A stretch of 52,177 nucleotides of DNA from Siminovitchia fortis (GTDB lineage: Bacteria > Bacillota > Bacilli > Bacillales > Bacillaceae_C): the NCBI RefSeq assembly GCF_003605365.2, contig NZ_QYTU02000023.1, positions 1,849-54,025 on the forward strand. Reading direction: 5' to 3'. The notes under the pieces are model-generated. The model saw only the letters and a list, made by a program, of their open reading frames with translations, searched no databases and had not been told where the DNA came from. Below are positions 21,051 to 29,387 of the stretch, in pieces (position 1 is the stretch's first letter; the number at the start of each line of letters is the position of its first letter). The position numbers and the translations under genes are program-made.

Positions 21051-21659
21051 CTATTTAGCCGATTTCCTTTTTACAAAGTTGAAACCGATTGACTGGAAGG
21101 TTCTTTTTTTGTCGTATATTCTGTCCGTCTCGACAAGGGCTGCAGCAATCTTTTTTGCCAGCTTCATGACAAGATTCAGCCGCGTATTTTGAAGCACGAC
21201 AAATTCCAGATGGCCGGCCATATTGACGATTCCGGTGATAAAAGCGTCGCCTACTTCCGGGAGCTTTTTATTTACCCCCGCTCCGGGCTTGATTGGGCCT
21301 GTTCCGACCTTGATTTCACCGATGTTTGCTATCCTGCCCAAACAGGCGTCGATCCCAATGATGAACGGGTTTTTGTATGTTTTTTTTACATGAGCCAAAA
21401 TATCCTTCAGGTTCATGGCATGAACGGGGTTCTCCAATGTTCCGTACACATGAAAAAAGTTCATTCCGGCCTCATGCAAGAAGGATCCGATTAACGGTCC
21501 GAGCGAATCTCCGGTTGACCGGTCTGTCCCGATGCATATGATGACGACAGGCTGATTTTTCTGCGAGGGAAGAAGGTCCAAAAGTGCATCTGATATTTTA
21601 TGGACAGCAGCTTGATCCTCAAAATGCACAATTGCATCAATTATATTCTGTTGCTCCAC
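21051..21659 (-). CDS. yyaC: Sporulation protein YyaC (DUF1256, putative spore protease)
   Basis: 202-residue DUF1256 protein related to the germination protease fold. Key blocks are CIGTDRSTGDSLGPLIGSFL, IGIDACLGRIANIGEI, and KPGAGVNKKLPEVGD. In B. subtilis yyaC belongs to the SigF (forespore) regulon. GTG start with GGGGGAT just upstream. It is one of the few genes here that opposes its neighbours. A GTATA and a CGTATAC box 16 bp apart lie about 60 bp upstream and may be a weak forespore promoter, but the match is poor. Confidence 0.9.
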   Translation of the reverse strand: MEQQNIIDAIVHFEDQAAVHKISDALLDLLPSQKNQPVVIICIGTDRSTGDSLGPLIGSFLHEAGMNFFHVYGTLENPVHAMNLKDILAHVKKTYKNPFIIGIDACLGRIANIGEIKVGTGPIKPGAGVNKKLPEVGDAFITGIVNMAGHLEFVVLQNTRLNLVMKLAKKIAAALVETDRIYDKKRTFQSIGFNFVKRKSAK

Positions 21660-21770
21660 TCCAATCCCCCTTTAGCTCCGTCGTTTTAATTTCCATTTGA
21701 TAAACAGTATACGAAGAACCGCCGTTTTCTATACATGGAGATGGGGTTAGGGAGGACTTTTTGTGTGTCA

Positions 21771-21800
21771 TTGGAAAGGGACATGAATTATTGATAAAAT
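21771..21800 (+). promoter_or_regulatory. SigA promoter for the mscS-like gene
   Basis: TTGGAA (21771-21776), an 18-bp spacer and TAAAAT (21795-21800), 37 bp upstream of the start. Confidence 0.5.
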
Positions 21801-21837
21801 AAAGAAACGAATTTAAGAAACGAGTCAGGTGAACTCA

Positions 21838-22758
21838 ATGGATGAACAACTTAAAGAACTTGAAAAACTCGAAAAAAATACGAACCTATTTATAGATAAG
21901 CTGACCGACCCTGAATTATGGATTAAATATGGATTTATAGCCTTAAAAATCATTATTATTATTATTTTGTCTTCTATCATCATACGAGTCGGAAAGGCTG
22001 CGATCGGAAGAATTTTTAAAAGAAGATCGAAGGTGCCGCTGCAATTTTCAGAGAGGCGTGAAGCAACCCTTATCAAGCTTTTGCAAAATATCTTGACGTA
22101 TACGGTGTATTTTATTGCTATCGTCATGATTCTTTCGGCATTGACAATCAATGTGACAGGAATCCTGGCTGGTGCGGGGATTCTGGGCCTGGCTGTAGGC
22201 TTTGGCGCACAGAATCTTGTAAAAGACATTATTGGCGGCTTTTTCATCATCTTTGAAGATCAATTTTCCGTAGGCGACTATGTTCGAATCGGGGAGTTTG
22301 AGGGTACCGTCGATGAAATTGGCCTCCGGACAACAAAAATATTGAACTGGACCGGTGAATTATATATTCTTCAAAACGGCAACATTACGGAAGTGACAAA
22401 TTTTTCCCTGCATAACAGTGTAGCTGTTGTAGATATTTATCTTGGGTATCAGGCAGATCTGAAGAAAGTGGAAAGCCTCATTGAAAATGTGCTGGAAACG
22501 ATGCCGGAAAAATATGAACAGATCGTAGGGACGCCCAGCGTACTAGGGGTTCAGCAATTGGGTGCTTCCGAAATTGTACTAAGGGTAACTGCGGAGACAT
22601 TGCCGCTTCAAAATGCGTTTATTGCAAGAGAGCTGAGAAAGGCCATTAAGCTTGCATTAGATGCCCATCAGGTGGACATCCCGTATCAGCGCATTGTGAT
22701 GATGCAAGGGAACGTACACCGGCAGGACAATCATTTAGGTGACCGACAAGGGGGATAA
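21838..22758 (+). CDS. Small-conductance mechanosensitive channel family protein
   Basis: 306-residue MscS-family channel that releases solutes under hypo-osmotic stress. It has an N-terminal charged segment, about three membrane helices with the pore-lining stretch ILAGAGILGLAVGFGAQNLVKD (split here as GILAGAGILGLAVG then FGAQNLVKD), and the cytoplasmic beta domain beginning GGFFIIFEDQFSVGDYVRI, with TTKILNWTGELYILQNG. Start ATG 21838 has AGGTGA 6 bases upstream; a GTG at 21829 lies within that site. The DUF951 gene follows after 2 bp, as in related Bacillus genomes. Confidence 0.92.
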   Translation: MDEQLKELEKLEKNTNLFIDKLTDPELWIKYGFIALKIIIIIILSSIIIRVGKAAIGRIFKRRSKVPLQFSERREATLIKLLQNILTYTVYFIAIVMILSALTINVTGILAGAGILGLAVGFGAQNLVKDIIGGFFIIFEDQFSVGDYVRIGEFEGTVDEIGLRTTKILNWTGELYILQNGNITEVTNFSLHNSVAVVDIYLGYQADLKKVESLIENVLETMPEKYEQIVGTPSVLGVQQLGASEIVLRVTAETLPLQNAFIARELRKAIKLALDAHQVDIPYQRIVMMQGNVHRQDNHLGDRQGG

Positions 22759-22760
22759 GA

Positions 22761-22958
22761 ATGGAGAAAAAGGAATTTGACCTTCACGACGTTGTTGAAA
22801 TGAAGAAACCTCATCCATGCGGAACCAATCGTTGGCGGATCATCCGGATGGGGATGGATATCCGCATGAAATGTGAAGGGTGCGGGCATAGCGTCATGCT
22901 GCCGAGGCGGGAATTCACAAGAAAAATGAAAAAGATCTTGGAAAAGCATGAGGAGTGA
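22761..22958 (+). CDS. yyzM: DUF951 family protein (YyzM)
   Basis: 65-residue DUF951 protein of unknown function. The family pattern is visible: DLHDVVEMKKPHPCGTNRW, RMGMDIRMKCEGCGHSVMLPR, with two cysteines spaced CEGC and another upstream, suggesting metal binding, then a basic C-terminus. AGGGGG lies 8 bases before the ATG. It is the usual companion of the upstream MscS gene and of ychF, and is translationally close to the MscS stop. A terminator overlaps its last codons. Confidence 0.88.
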   Translation: MEKKEFDLHDVVEMKKPHPCGTNRWRIIRMGMDIRMKCEGCGHSVMLPRREFTRKMKKILEKHEE

Positions 22959-22972
22959 CTTCATGCTTTTTC
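22942..22972 (+). terminator. yyzM terminator
   Basis: AAAAGCATGA and TCATGCTTTT pair around GGAGTGACT, then T-rich. The 5' arm lies inside the end of yyzM. Confidence 0.88.
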
Positions 22973-22980
22973 ATTGTTTA

Positions 22981-23181
22981 GAAATTATAAAATGCTCAGG
23001 TTGTAAGTAACTTATTTGTCACTTAGTGCTGCGTCCGGCTCCAGCGCCTATCGACTAGCAGACTTCACGCTTCTTCCTACGATAAGTCAACATCGCTCCG
23101 CTCCGCTGCGCGTGTTTCCTTTATCTCGTCAGAAGCGCTCCAGTCTGTACGTCGATAAACAGGCGCTTGCGCCTTTGTTCT
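22981..23181 (+). repeat. Intergenic repeat, copy 5 (201 bp, filled form)
   Basis: It is identical over 201 bp to copy 2 at 12445-12645, and in both loci it follows directly after a terminator. It has a left flank, a 125-bp dyad core and a right end CTTTGTTCT. The inverted, core-less relative at 24431-24506 lies on the other side of ychF, so ychF is bracketed by inverted copies. Confidence 0.87.
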
Positions 23182-23246
23182 TTTAAAGAGCAGGAGGCCC
23201 TCGATGCCTCGCAGGCAAACACGAAAAAGGCTTCCAGCGATTCATC

Positions 23247-23275
23247 TTGCGCTTTTGCCTTTCAGTCTCTATAAT
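23247..23275 (+). promoter_or_regulatory. ychF promoter (SigA)
   Basis: TTGCGC (23247-23252), a 17-bp spacer and a perfect TATAAT (23270-23275). The predicted transcript begins just before a perfect 17-base palindrome, GGGGCAGAGTCTGCCCC (23289-23305), which would put a hairpin close to the 5' end, upstream of the ribosome binding site. Confidence 0.75.
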
Positions 23276-23325
23276 TATGAATGGATTGGGGGCAGAGTCT
23301 GCCCCGACAAAGAGGAGTGACCGAA

Positions 23326-24426
23326 ATGGCCCTAACAGCAGGGATTGTTGGTTTGCCAAACGTAGGCAAGTCAACCTTATTTAATGCAATTACGAAAGCG
23401 GGAGCGGAAGCGGCGAACTATCCATTCTGTACGATTGACCCAAATGTTGGAATCGTGGAAGTTCCGGACCACCGTCTCCAAAAGTTAACTGAACTTGTCA
23501 AGCCGAAGAAAACTGTACCGACGGCTTTTGAATTCACTGATATTGCCGGGATCGTCAAAGGCGCGAGCAAAGGGGAAGGGCTCGGAAATAAATTCCTGTC
23601 CCATATTCGCCAAGTGGATGCCATATGCCACGTCGTCCGCTGTTTTGCAGATGGTGACATTACGCATGTATCGGGAAAAGTCGATCCGATTGACGATATT
23701 GAGACGATTAATCTTGAATTGATTTTGGCGGACTTGGAAACCGTTGAAAAACGCATTGGCCGCGTTGAAAAAATGGCGAAGCAAAAAGACAAGGAAGCCA
23801 TGGCGGAATTTGAAGTGCTGAGCAAGTTGAAAGCCGCTTTCGAATCTGACCAGCCGGCAAGAGCCATTGATTTTTCTGATGACCAGCTTAAAATTGTCAA
23901 GCAGCTCCATTTGCTGACAAGCAAGCCTGTCTTATACGTAGCAAATGTCGGAGAAGACGATTTGGCTGATCCGTCGGGCAACGAATATGTAAAAAAAGTG
24001 ATGGATTATGCGGAAAAAGATAACGCGGAAGTCATTATCATCAGTGCCAGAATCGAAGAAGAGATCGCTGTGCTCGACGATGACGAAAAAGCGATGTTCC
24101 TTGAAGAATTGGGAATCGAAGAGTCCGGACTGGATCAATTGATCCGTGCGGCATACCATCTTCTGGGATTGGCTACTTATTTTACAGCGGGGGAGCAAGA
24201 AGTCCGGGCATGGACATTCAAAAAAGGAATGAAAGCCCCACAGTGTGCCGGAATCATCCATACGGATTTTGAAAAAGGCTTTATCCGCGCAGAAACGGTC
24301 TCCTATGATGATTTGCTGGATGCCGGCTCAATGGCCGCCGCTAGAGAAGCTGGAAAAGTCCGGTTAGAAGGAAAAGAATATTTGGTACAGGATGGGGATG
24401 TTATCCATTTCCGGTTTAATGTATAA
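23326..24426 (+). CDS. ychF: Redox-regulated ATPase YchF
   Basis: Obg-family P-loop protein that hydrolyses ATP rather than GTP and associates with ribosomes in stress responses. 366 residues: N-terminal G domain with [46 protein letters not shown] and the altered specificity motif NVGE, a coiled-coil insertion (about 130-200), and a C-terminal TGS domain ([20 protein letters not shown]...[10 protein letters not shown]). I start at ATG 23326 behind GAGGAG; an ATG 45 bases upstream is outside the conserved protein and lies near the predicted transcription start. Confidence 0.97.
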   Translation: MALTAGIVGLPNVGKSTLFNAITKAGAEAANYPFCTIDPNVGIVEVPDHRLQKLTELVKPKKTVPTAFEFTDIAGIVKGASKGEGLGNKFLSHIRQVDAICHVVRCFADGDITHVSGKVDPIDDIETINLELILADLETVEKRIGRVEKMAKQKDKEAMAEFEVLSKLKAAFESDQPARAIDFSDDQLKIVKQLHLLTSKPVLYVANVGEDDLADPSGNEYVKKVMDYAEKDNAEVIIISARIEEEIAVLDDDEKAMFLEELGIEESGLDQLIRAAYHLLGLATYFTAGEQEVRAWTFKKGMKAPQCAGIIHTDFEKGFIRAETVSYDDLLDAGSMAAAREAGKVRLEGKEYLVQDGDVIHFRFNV

Positions 24427-24430
24427 GAGT

Positions 24431-24506
24431 AGAACAAAGGCGCTGGAGCCGGACGTAGCATTAAGTGACAAATAAGTTACTCAAAACCTGAGCATTTTAT
24501 AATTTC
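24431..24506 (-). repeat. Intergenic repeat, copy 6 (76 bp, core-less form)
   Basis: Reversed, it matches the two flanks of copies 2 and 5 joined directly at GCGCC: left flank GAAATTATAAAATGCTCAGG to GGCTCCAGCGCC, then TTTGTTCT. The 125-bp core is absent without other loss; there are a few substitutions in the flank. It can be read as an empty site or as a clean deletion between GCGCC direct repeats. Confidence 0.83.
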
Positions 24507-24593
24507 CTTAACTACGAGAAAGTCTGTGAACAAGTTTGCAGGCTTTTTCTTTTTTATAGGAAGGAGAACAGCTGTAGTCTATCGAAAAAAGAA

Positions 24594-24607
24594 AGTAAGC
24601 GCTTTCT
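24594..24607. promoter_or_regulatory. Candidate CcpA site (cre) upstream of the thiolase gene
   Basis: AGTAAGCGCTTTCT matches the cre consensus WGNAASCGNWWNCA at 13 of 14 positions, and GAAAG...CTTTC adds symmetry. It lies 22 bp upstream of the thiolase start. A cre overlapping the leader or promoter would fit glucose repression of fatty-acid degradation. Confidence 0.65.
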
Positions 24608-24629
24608 AATAATTAAGGGGGAGAAATGT

Positions 24630-25769
24630 TTGAGGGAAGTTGTCATAGTTGAAGCTGTTAGGACACCGGTTGGAAAAAGGAACGGGATGCTAAGTCATAT
24701 ACGCCCGGACGAACTGCTTGCCATGGTTTTAAAGGAAGTCACTGAAAGGGCTGAAGTAGAAGCGAGCCACGTGGAGGATGTCATTGCCGGCTGCGTTACA
24801 CAAACGAGTGAGCAGGCGAATGATGTCGCAAGGCTGGCAGCATTGATAGCGGGATTTCCTATAACGGTCCCGGGAGTCACAATCGACAGGCAGTGTGGTT
24901 CAAGCCAGCAGGCTGTCCATTTTGCATGCCAGGCGATTTTAAGCGGAGATATGGATGTGGTCATAGCTTGCGGAGTGGAAAGCATGTCCCGCGTCCCCAT
25001 GTTTTCAAATTTGCAGGGAGCGAAAAACAGCAGCCTGTTAACGGAGCGTTATGAAATGATCAATCAAGGTCTTTCAGCGGAACGGATTGCAGAACAATGG
25101 GGTTTTTCCAGAGAAGAACTGGACCGATTTTCTTTGGAGAGCCATGAAAAAGCGGTAAGGGCGATCAAGGAAGGGCGATTTGACCGTGAGATCATGGAAG
25201 TCAGCACGAAAAATGGTACTGTGAACAAAGATGAAGGCCCCCGCGAAAATACATCAATGGAGAAACTGGCAGCTTTGGAACCTCCTTTTTTAAAAAACGG
25301 AAAAGTCACCGCAGGCAACGCAAGCCAAATCAGCGACGGGGCTGCAGCCATATTGCTCATGTCCCGAGAAAAAGCGGAGCGACTCGGACTGAAACCCCGC
25401 TTCCAGGTCATTTCCAGGTCAGTGGTGGGGTCTGACCCCACATTGATGCTGACAGGACCAGTAGCAGCAACGGAAAAAGCATTGGAAAAAGCCGGAATGA
25501 ATCTTTCCGATATAGATTTATTTGAAGTAAATGAAGCCTTCGCCTCTGTCCCGCTTCATTGGCTGAAGGAAACAGGGGCGGACCCGGCAAAATTGAATGT
25601 GAATGGAGGTGCGATCGCATTAGGGCATCCGCTTGGAGCAAGCGGGGCAAGAATCATGACGACATTGGTCCATGAATTGGAAAGGCAAGGTAAAAAACAC
25701 GGGCTTCAGGCGATTTGTGAAGGTTTCGGCATGGCGAACGCAACGATTATTGAACGATTAGAGCAGTAA
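24630..25769 (+). CDS. Acetyl-CoA C-acyltransferase (thiolase)
   Basis: 379-residue thiolase II family enzyme that cleaves 3-ketoacyl-CoA with CoA, or condenses two acyl-CoAs. Catalytic residues can be placed: nucleophile Cys89 in IDRQCGSSQQ, His333 in ALGHPLGASGAR, Cys363 in ICEGFGMAN, and the NEAFA motif. The C-terminal loop reads CEGFG rather than the usual CGGGG/CIGGG, which may affect substrate range. TTG start with AAGGGGGAG upstream. A 17-base perfect palindrome (GTGGGGTC-T-GACCCCAC, 25425-25441) is embedded in frame. The acyl-CoA ligase follows after 24 bp, probably in one operon for fatty-acid or short-chain acid breakdown. Confidence 0.9.
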   Translation: MREVVIVEAVRTPVGKRNGMLSHIRPDELLAMVLKEVTERAEVEASHVEDVIAGCVTQTSEQANDVARLAALIAGFPITVPGVTIDRQCGSSQQAVHFACQAILSGDMDVVIACGVESMSRVPMFSNLQGAKNSSLLTERYEMINQGLSAERIAEQWGFSREELDRFSLESHEKAVRAIKEGRFDREIMEVSTKNGTVNKDEGPRENTSMEKLAALEPPFLKNGKVTAGNASQISDGAAAILLMSREKAERLGLKPRFQVISRSVVGSDPTLMLTGPVAATEKALEKAGMNLSDIDLFEVNEAFASVPLHWLKETGADPAKLNVNGGAIALGHPLGASGARIMTTLVHELERQGKKHGLQAICEGFGMANATIIERLEQ

Positions 25770-25793
25770 ATATCAATACAGGGAGTGGTATAC

Positions 25794-27347
25794 ATGGGAG
25801 GACCTACACTCAGGGATGTATTTGAGCAAACTGTTGCAAAGTTTCCTCTAAAGGAAGGGCTTGCGGATCGGAGACTGGGAAAAAGCTGGACCTACAGTGA
25901 TTGGGACCAAGAGGTAAATAAACTTGCCAATGCATTTAAAAATGCGGGAGTAGAAAAAGGAGACAGGGTATCCACTGTTTTATATAACACAGCTGAATTT
26001 GCAACTACTCTGTTTGCCTGTATGAAAATCGGAGCAGTTTTCAACCCCATCAATTTTCGCCTAATGGGAAAAGAATTGGAATTCATTTTACGTGATGCAG
26101 CCCCGAAAATCGTGCTGTATGAAAAAGCAACGGGCGGTCCGGTTGCACATGCCGCCAAGAACATTTCGGATATCCAGTTTTGGTGCATTGATGAGCCTGA
26201 TTCGTTTGCAAAAGATTATTACGGGGAAATTTCCAAAGCAACGAGCGAGAGGCCGGATTGTGAGCTCGATGAAAATGATCCCTATGCTATCATGTATACT
26301 TCAGGAACGACAGGGATGCCTAAAGGTGTCGTCCATTCCCATCGTAATATGGTGGATCAAAGTCTGATTATGTCAGCCGTCATGCGAGTGACAAAAAATG
26401 AAAGGGGCCTGTGTATAGCACCTATGTTTCACTGTGCCGAGCTCCATTGTGCTTTCCTTCCGCGCCTTATGATGGGCGGCTCAAATATTATCATGCACCA
26501 TTTTGATGCCAGGGAGCTTGTTCAGGCGATAAAAGAAGAGAAGATCACCCATTTTTTTGCTGCGCCGACAATGTGGAATATGATGCTGCGCGAAGATTTG
26601 ACGGAGGCTGATTTTTCCAGTTTGCGTGCAGGGCTATATGGCGGTGCTCCCATGGCTCCGGCCCTTGTAAAAGAAGTAAATAATACTTTGGGTATCGATA
26701 TATTCCAGGCATATGGAATGACCGAAATGGGCCCAGCTATTTCCGTTTTATATGATGATGAGCAATTATCAAAATCAGGAGCGGCTGGAAAAGCTTTGGT
26801 CAATCATGAAATAAGGGTAGTTAAGGTAAAGGAAGGAATACCATCCGATCCCGAAGATATTTGCGTTCCCGGGGAATTGGGAGAAATCATTGTGAGGGGG
26901 CCAAGTACCATGCTCGAGTACTTTAACCGCCCAGATGCCACAAAAGAAGCGCTGTACAAAGGATGGTACCATTCCGGGGATATTGGATACATGGACAACG
27001 AAGGCTATTTGTGGGTGAGTGACCGTGTGAAAGATATGATCATTTCCGGCGGTGAAAATATCTATTCGAGGGAAGTCGAAGATGTCTTATTCGAACACCC
27101 CGGCGTTTTGGATGCAGCTGTTGTCGGTGAGCCTGATGAAATATGGGGAGAAAGGGTTGTCGCTTTTGTGGTGAAGAAAGACCTTTCTTTGACAGCCGGG
27201 GAACTTGACAAGTTTTGTACGGAAAATAACCGGCTTGCCCGGTATAAAAGACCGCGCCGCTACGAATTCATGGATGAGCTTCCGAGGAATGCAAGCGGGA
27301 AGCTGCAAAAGTTCATGTTGAGAGAACAGGCTGCCGCTAAAAAATAA
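25794..27347 (+). CDS. Long-chain-fatty-acid--CoA ligase family protein (AMP-forming)
   Basis: 517-residue ANL-superfamily enzyme that activates a carboxylic acid to acyl-AMP and then acyl-CoA. Motifs: P-loop-like YTSGTTGMPKGVVHSH, A5 YGMTEMGP, A7 YHSGDIGYMDNEGYLWVSDR, A8 hinge KDMIISGGENIYSREVE, and the A10 lysine in NASGKLQKFMLR. The acid substrate cannot be read from sequence. I use ATG 25794 with GGGAG 8 bases upstream; GTG 25785 overlaps that site. With the upstream thiolase it forms an acid-degradation pair inserted between ychF and the rpsF operon, probably repressed by CcpA. Confidence 0.9.
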   Translation: MGGPTLRDVFEQTVAKFPLKEGLADRRLGKSWTYSDWDQEVNKLANAFKNAGVEKGDRVSTVLYNTAEFATTLFACMKIGAVFNPINFRLMGKELEFILRDAAPKIVLYEKATGGPVAHAAKNISDIQFWCIDEPDSFAKDYYGEISKATSERPDCELDENDPYAIMYTSGTTGMPKGVVHSHRNMVDQSLIMSAVMRVTKNERGLCIAPMFHCAELHCAFLPRLMMGGSNIIMHHFDARELVQAIKEEKITHFFAAPTMWNMMLREDLTEADFSSLRAGLYGGAPMAPALVKEVNNTLGIDIFQAYGMTEMGPAISVLYDDEQLSKSGAAGKALVNHEIRVVKVKEGIPSDPEDICVPGELGEIIVRGPSTMLEYFNRPDATKEALYKGWYHSGDIGYMDNEGYLWVSDRVKDMIISGGENIYSREVEDVLFEHPGVLDAAVVGEPDEIWGERVVAFVVKKDLSLTAGELDKFCTENNRLARYKRPRRYEFMDELPRNASGKLQKFMLREQAAAKK

Positions 27348-27459
27348 AATTGCAGCAACCCTCCTTGTAAAAGTATAAAACATCCCTTTTTTTCAAATAA
27401 TAGTACGAAATCAATAGCAAAGCTGTTGGTTCCTTTGAAGAAAAAAGGGGGTGTGCCAC

Positions 27460-27804
27460 ATGAATACTTTACGGAAGATTGCTTTGGCCTTGGTTATTAT
27501 TGGTGCCGTCAACTGGGGATTGATCGGATTATTCAGGTTTGACCTCGTGGCTGCCATATTCGGCGGACAAACTGCAGGGTTGTCGCGGTTAATTTATACC
27601 TTGGTCGGATTAAGCGGCCTTATTTGCTTGTCATATTTCTTTGATCGGGAAACAGTGGAGGATGATGAAAACTTTACAAGTCCGGTTCTGGATGAAAGGT
27701 CAGCCGTCCGGCCTAACTACGGAACGGAATTTGCCGAAGATCCGGATTTGGATCTTGCCTTCAATCCATCCCGGGATGCATACGAAAATAAGGAAGAAGA
27801 ATAA
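27460..27804 (+). CDS. DUF378 family membrane protein
   Basis: 114-residue protein. The first 65 residues are the DUF378 domain (B. subtilis YuzA type), with two membrane helices and the signature ALVIIGAVNWGLIGLFRFDLVAA split by the NWGL motif, then LSRLIYTLVGLSGL. The acidic tail of about 50 residues (FAEDPDLDLAFNPSRD) is longer than in the minimal family. ATG 27460 has AGGGGG about 9 bases upstream; GTG 27451 is unlikely. Function unknown. A terminator follows. Confidence 0.85.
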   Translation: MNTLRKIALALVIIGAVNWGLIGLFRFDLVAAIFGGQTAGLSRLIYTLVGLSGLICLSYFFDRETVEDDENFTSPVLDERSAVRPNYGTEFAEDPDLDLAFNPSRDAYENKEEE

Positions 27805-27808
27805 ATGG

Positions 27809-27850
27809 AAAGCCATGCAAGCCATGAAGGCAAGCATGGCTTTATTTTTT
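27809..27850 (+). terminator. DUF378 gene terminator
   Basis: AAAGCCATG and CATGGCTTT pair across a 17-base loop, then ATTTTTT. Confidence 0.85.
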
Positions 27851-27859
27851 AATAAGGGA

Positions 27860-27888
27860 TTGATTATTTGGAACGTGTGTTCTATAAT
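27860..27888 (+). promoter_or_regulatory. rpsF operon promoter 1 (SigA)
   Basis: TTGATT (27860-27865), a 17-bp spacer and a perfect TATAAT (27883-27888). A second promoter lies about 85 bp downstream. Confidence 0.72.
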
Positions 27889-27944
27889 GATAAAAAGAAC
27901 CAATAAAGATTGTTGACGCAGCCGAAAAGATGAAAAATTGATAT

Positions 27945-27973
27945 TTGTTTTATTGGGTCCTTTATGTTATAAT
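27945..27973 (+). promoter_or_regulatory. rpsF operon promoter 2 (SigA, extended -10)
   Basis: TTGTTT (27945-27950), a 17-bp spacer and TATAAT (27968-27973) preceded by TGT, an extended -10. Transcription would begin just upstream of the S6:S18 leader structure. Confidence 0.72.
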
Positions 27974-28001
27974 TTTTCTCTGTGAGTAATGAAAGTTGCT
28001 C

Positions 28002-28041
28002 CTTGCCCTTAATTATTTTTGAGGGCCGCACAGACCATAAG
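28002..28041 (+). promoter_or_regulatory. rpsF leader (probable S6:S18-binding RNA motif)
   Basis: TTGCCCTT pairs with GAGGGC around an AT-rich loop, and CCTT pairs with AAGG of the ribosome binding site. On the 3' side the sequence GGGCCGCACAG carries the CCG trinucleotide characteristic of the S6:S18 leader motif found before rpsF in many bacteria. Binding of the S6-S18 complex would mask the ribosome binding site and repress the operon. Assigned from position and core sequence, not a covariance search. Confidence 0.65.
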
Positions 28042-28055
28042 GAGGTGGACCATTG

Positions 28056-28346
28056 ATGAGAAAGTACGAAATCATGTACATCATTCGCCCTAATATTGAG
28101 GAAGAAGCGAGACAATCTGTTGTAGAGCGTTTCGATAATATTCTTGCTTCCCAAGGGGCAGAAATCATCGAATCGAAGGATTGGGGCAAGCGTCGCTTGG
28201 CATATGAGATTGAGGATTTCCGAGAAGGTTACTATCGCTTAATCCACACAAATGCAAGTCCTGAAGCAGTTCAGGAATTCGACCGTCTTGCTAAAATCAA
28301 CGATGATATCATCCGTCATATCGTAATCAAAGAAGAAGAAAAATAA
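28056..28346 (+). CDS. rpsF: 30S ribosomal protein S6
   Basis: 96-residue S6, which binds 16S rRNA with S18 in the small subunit. It matches the family throughout ([36 protein letters not shown]). ATG 28056 follows AAGGAGGTGG; a TTG one codon earlier is also open. It is first in the rpsF-ssb-rpsR operon, and a parS site lies in the gap before ssb. Confidence 0.97.
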   Translation: MRKYEIMYIIRPNIEEEARQSVVERFDNILASQGAEIIESKDWGKRRLAYEIEDFREGYYRLIHTNASPEAVQEFDRLAKINDDIIRHIVIKEEEK

Positions 28347-28356
28347 ACAGAAATAA

Positions 28357-28372
28357 TGTTCCACGTGGAACA
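28357..28372. promoter_or_regulatory. parS site between rpsF and ssb
   Basis: TGTTCCACGTGGAACA is a fully symmetric form of the 16-bp parS sequence. Confidence 0.93.
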
Positions 28373-28408
28373 ATGTAAGAATAGTAAATCGGGAAGAGGT
28401 TGATTCTG

Positions 28409-28909
28409 ATGATGAACCGAGTAGTATTAGTTGGCCGATTAACTAAAGATCCGGATTTGCGCTATACGCCGAACGGAGTGCCGGTTGCGAACTTCACATT
28501 AGCTGTTAACCGTACGTTTACCAACCAGCAGGGGGAACGTGAAGCAGACTTTATCTTTTGTGTTGCTTGGCGCCGCCAGGCAGAAAATATTGCCAACTAC
28601 TTGAAAAAGGGAAGCTTGGCAGGGGTGGACGGCCGTTTGCAGACACGCAGCTATGATGATCAGGATGGAAAACGGGTATATATCACTGAAGTGGTTGCAG
28701 ACAATGTTCAATTTCTGGAACCAAGAAGTGCTGCATCACAAGATCGCGGCGGCGACTTTGGCGGAAGCTCATTCGATGGCAGCGGCCAGCGAAGCCAAGG
28801 CTCCTCCTACGGCGATCAAAGGAACCAGGGCTATACTCGGACAGATGAAGACCCATTCTCAAATGATGGACAACCGATCGACATATCGGATGACGATCTT
28901 CCATTTTAA
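28409..28909 (+). CDS. ssb: Single-stranded DNA-binding protein SsbA
   Basis: 166-residue SSB. The OB-fold (1-105: [38 protein letters not shown]) is followed by a Gly/Ser/Gln-rich linker ([19 protein letters not shown]) and the acidic C-terminal tip DISDDDLPF that recruits replication and repair partners. I choose ATG 28409 (MMNRVV, parallel to MLNRVV in B. subtilis), with GAAGAGG 9 bases upstream. It lies between rpsF and rpsR, as in other Firmicutes. Confidence 0.97.
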   Translation: MMNRVVLVGRLTKDPDLRYTPNGVPVANFTLAVNRTFTNQQGEREADFIFCVAWRRQAENIANYLKKGSLAGVDGRLQTRSYDDQDGKRVYITEVVADNVQFLEPRSAASQDRGGDFGGSSFDGSGQRSQGSSYGDQRNQGYTRTDEDPFSNDGQPIDISDDDLPF

Positions 28910-28933
28910 TGAAATTGCGAAGGAGGGTTTTAA

Positions 28934-29170
<237 letters not shown>

Positions 29171-29171
29171 T

Positions 29172-29215
29172 AAAAAGGGAGCAGTGGGGAGAAATCCTTG
29201 CTGCTCCCTTTTATT
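29172..29215 (+). terminator. rpsF-ssb-rpsR operon terminator
   Basis: AAAAGGGAGCAG and CTGCTCCCTTTT pair across a 16-base loop, followed by ATT. Confidence 0.88.
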
Positions 29216-29270
29216 GGTATAGAAAGCATAAAATTTTACCGAATTTTCTCTTCGAACAAAGGGTACGTAA

Positions 29271-29387
29271 TGTCCAGTTCCAGCGCCTAGCCCCGCAAGG
29301 ATCAAGCCGCTTCCCTGTTCGCTTACGAACTGCCTCCTCGGGAATCGTCTTGTTTGCCCGCGCTAATCAAGGTGCTTGCGCTTTTCT
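29271..29387 (+). repeat. Intergenic repeat, copy 7 (degenerate)
   Basis: It begins TGTCCAGTTCCAGCGCCTAG and ends AAGGTGCTTGCGCTTTTCT. It carries GCCTCCTCGGGAATCGTCTT, related to the inner arm of the unit at 36428-36551. The dyad is partly decayed: the GACAAGC/GACCTCGA loop is not intact. It fills most of the rpsR-yybS gap. Confidence 0.72.

Noticed and set aside
27641-27916. 91-codon plus-strand frame overlapping the end of the DUF378 gene
   Set aside because: Out-of-frame overlap running through a terminator and promoter, with no ribosome binding site.
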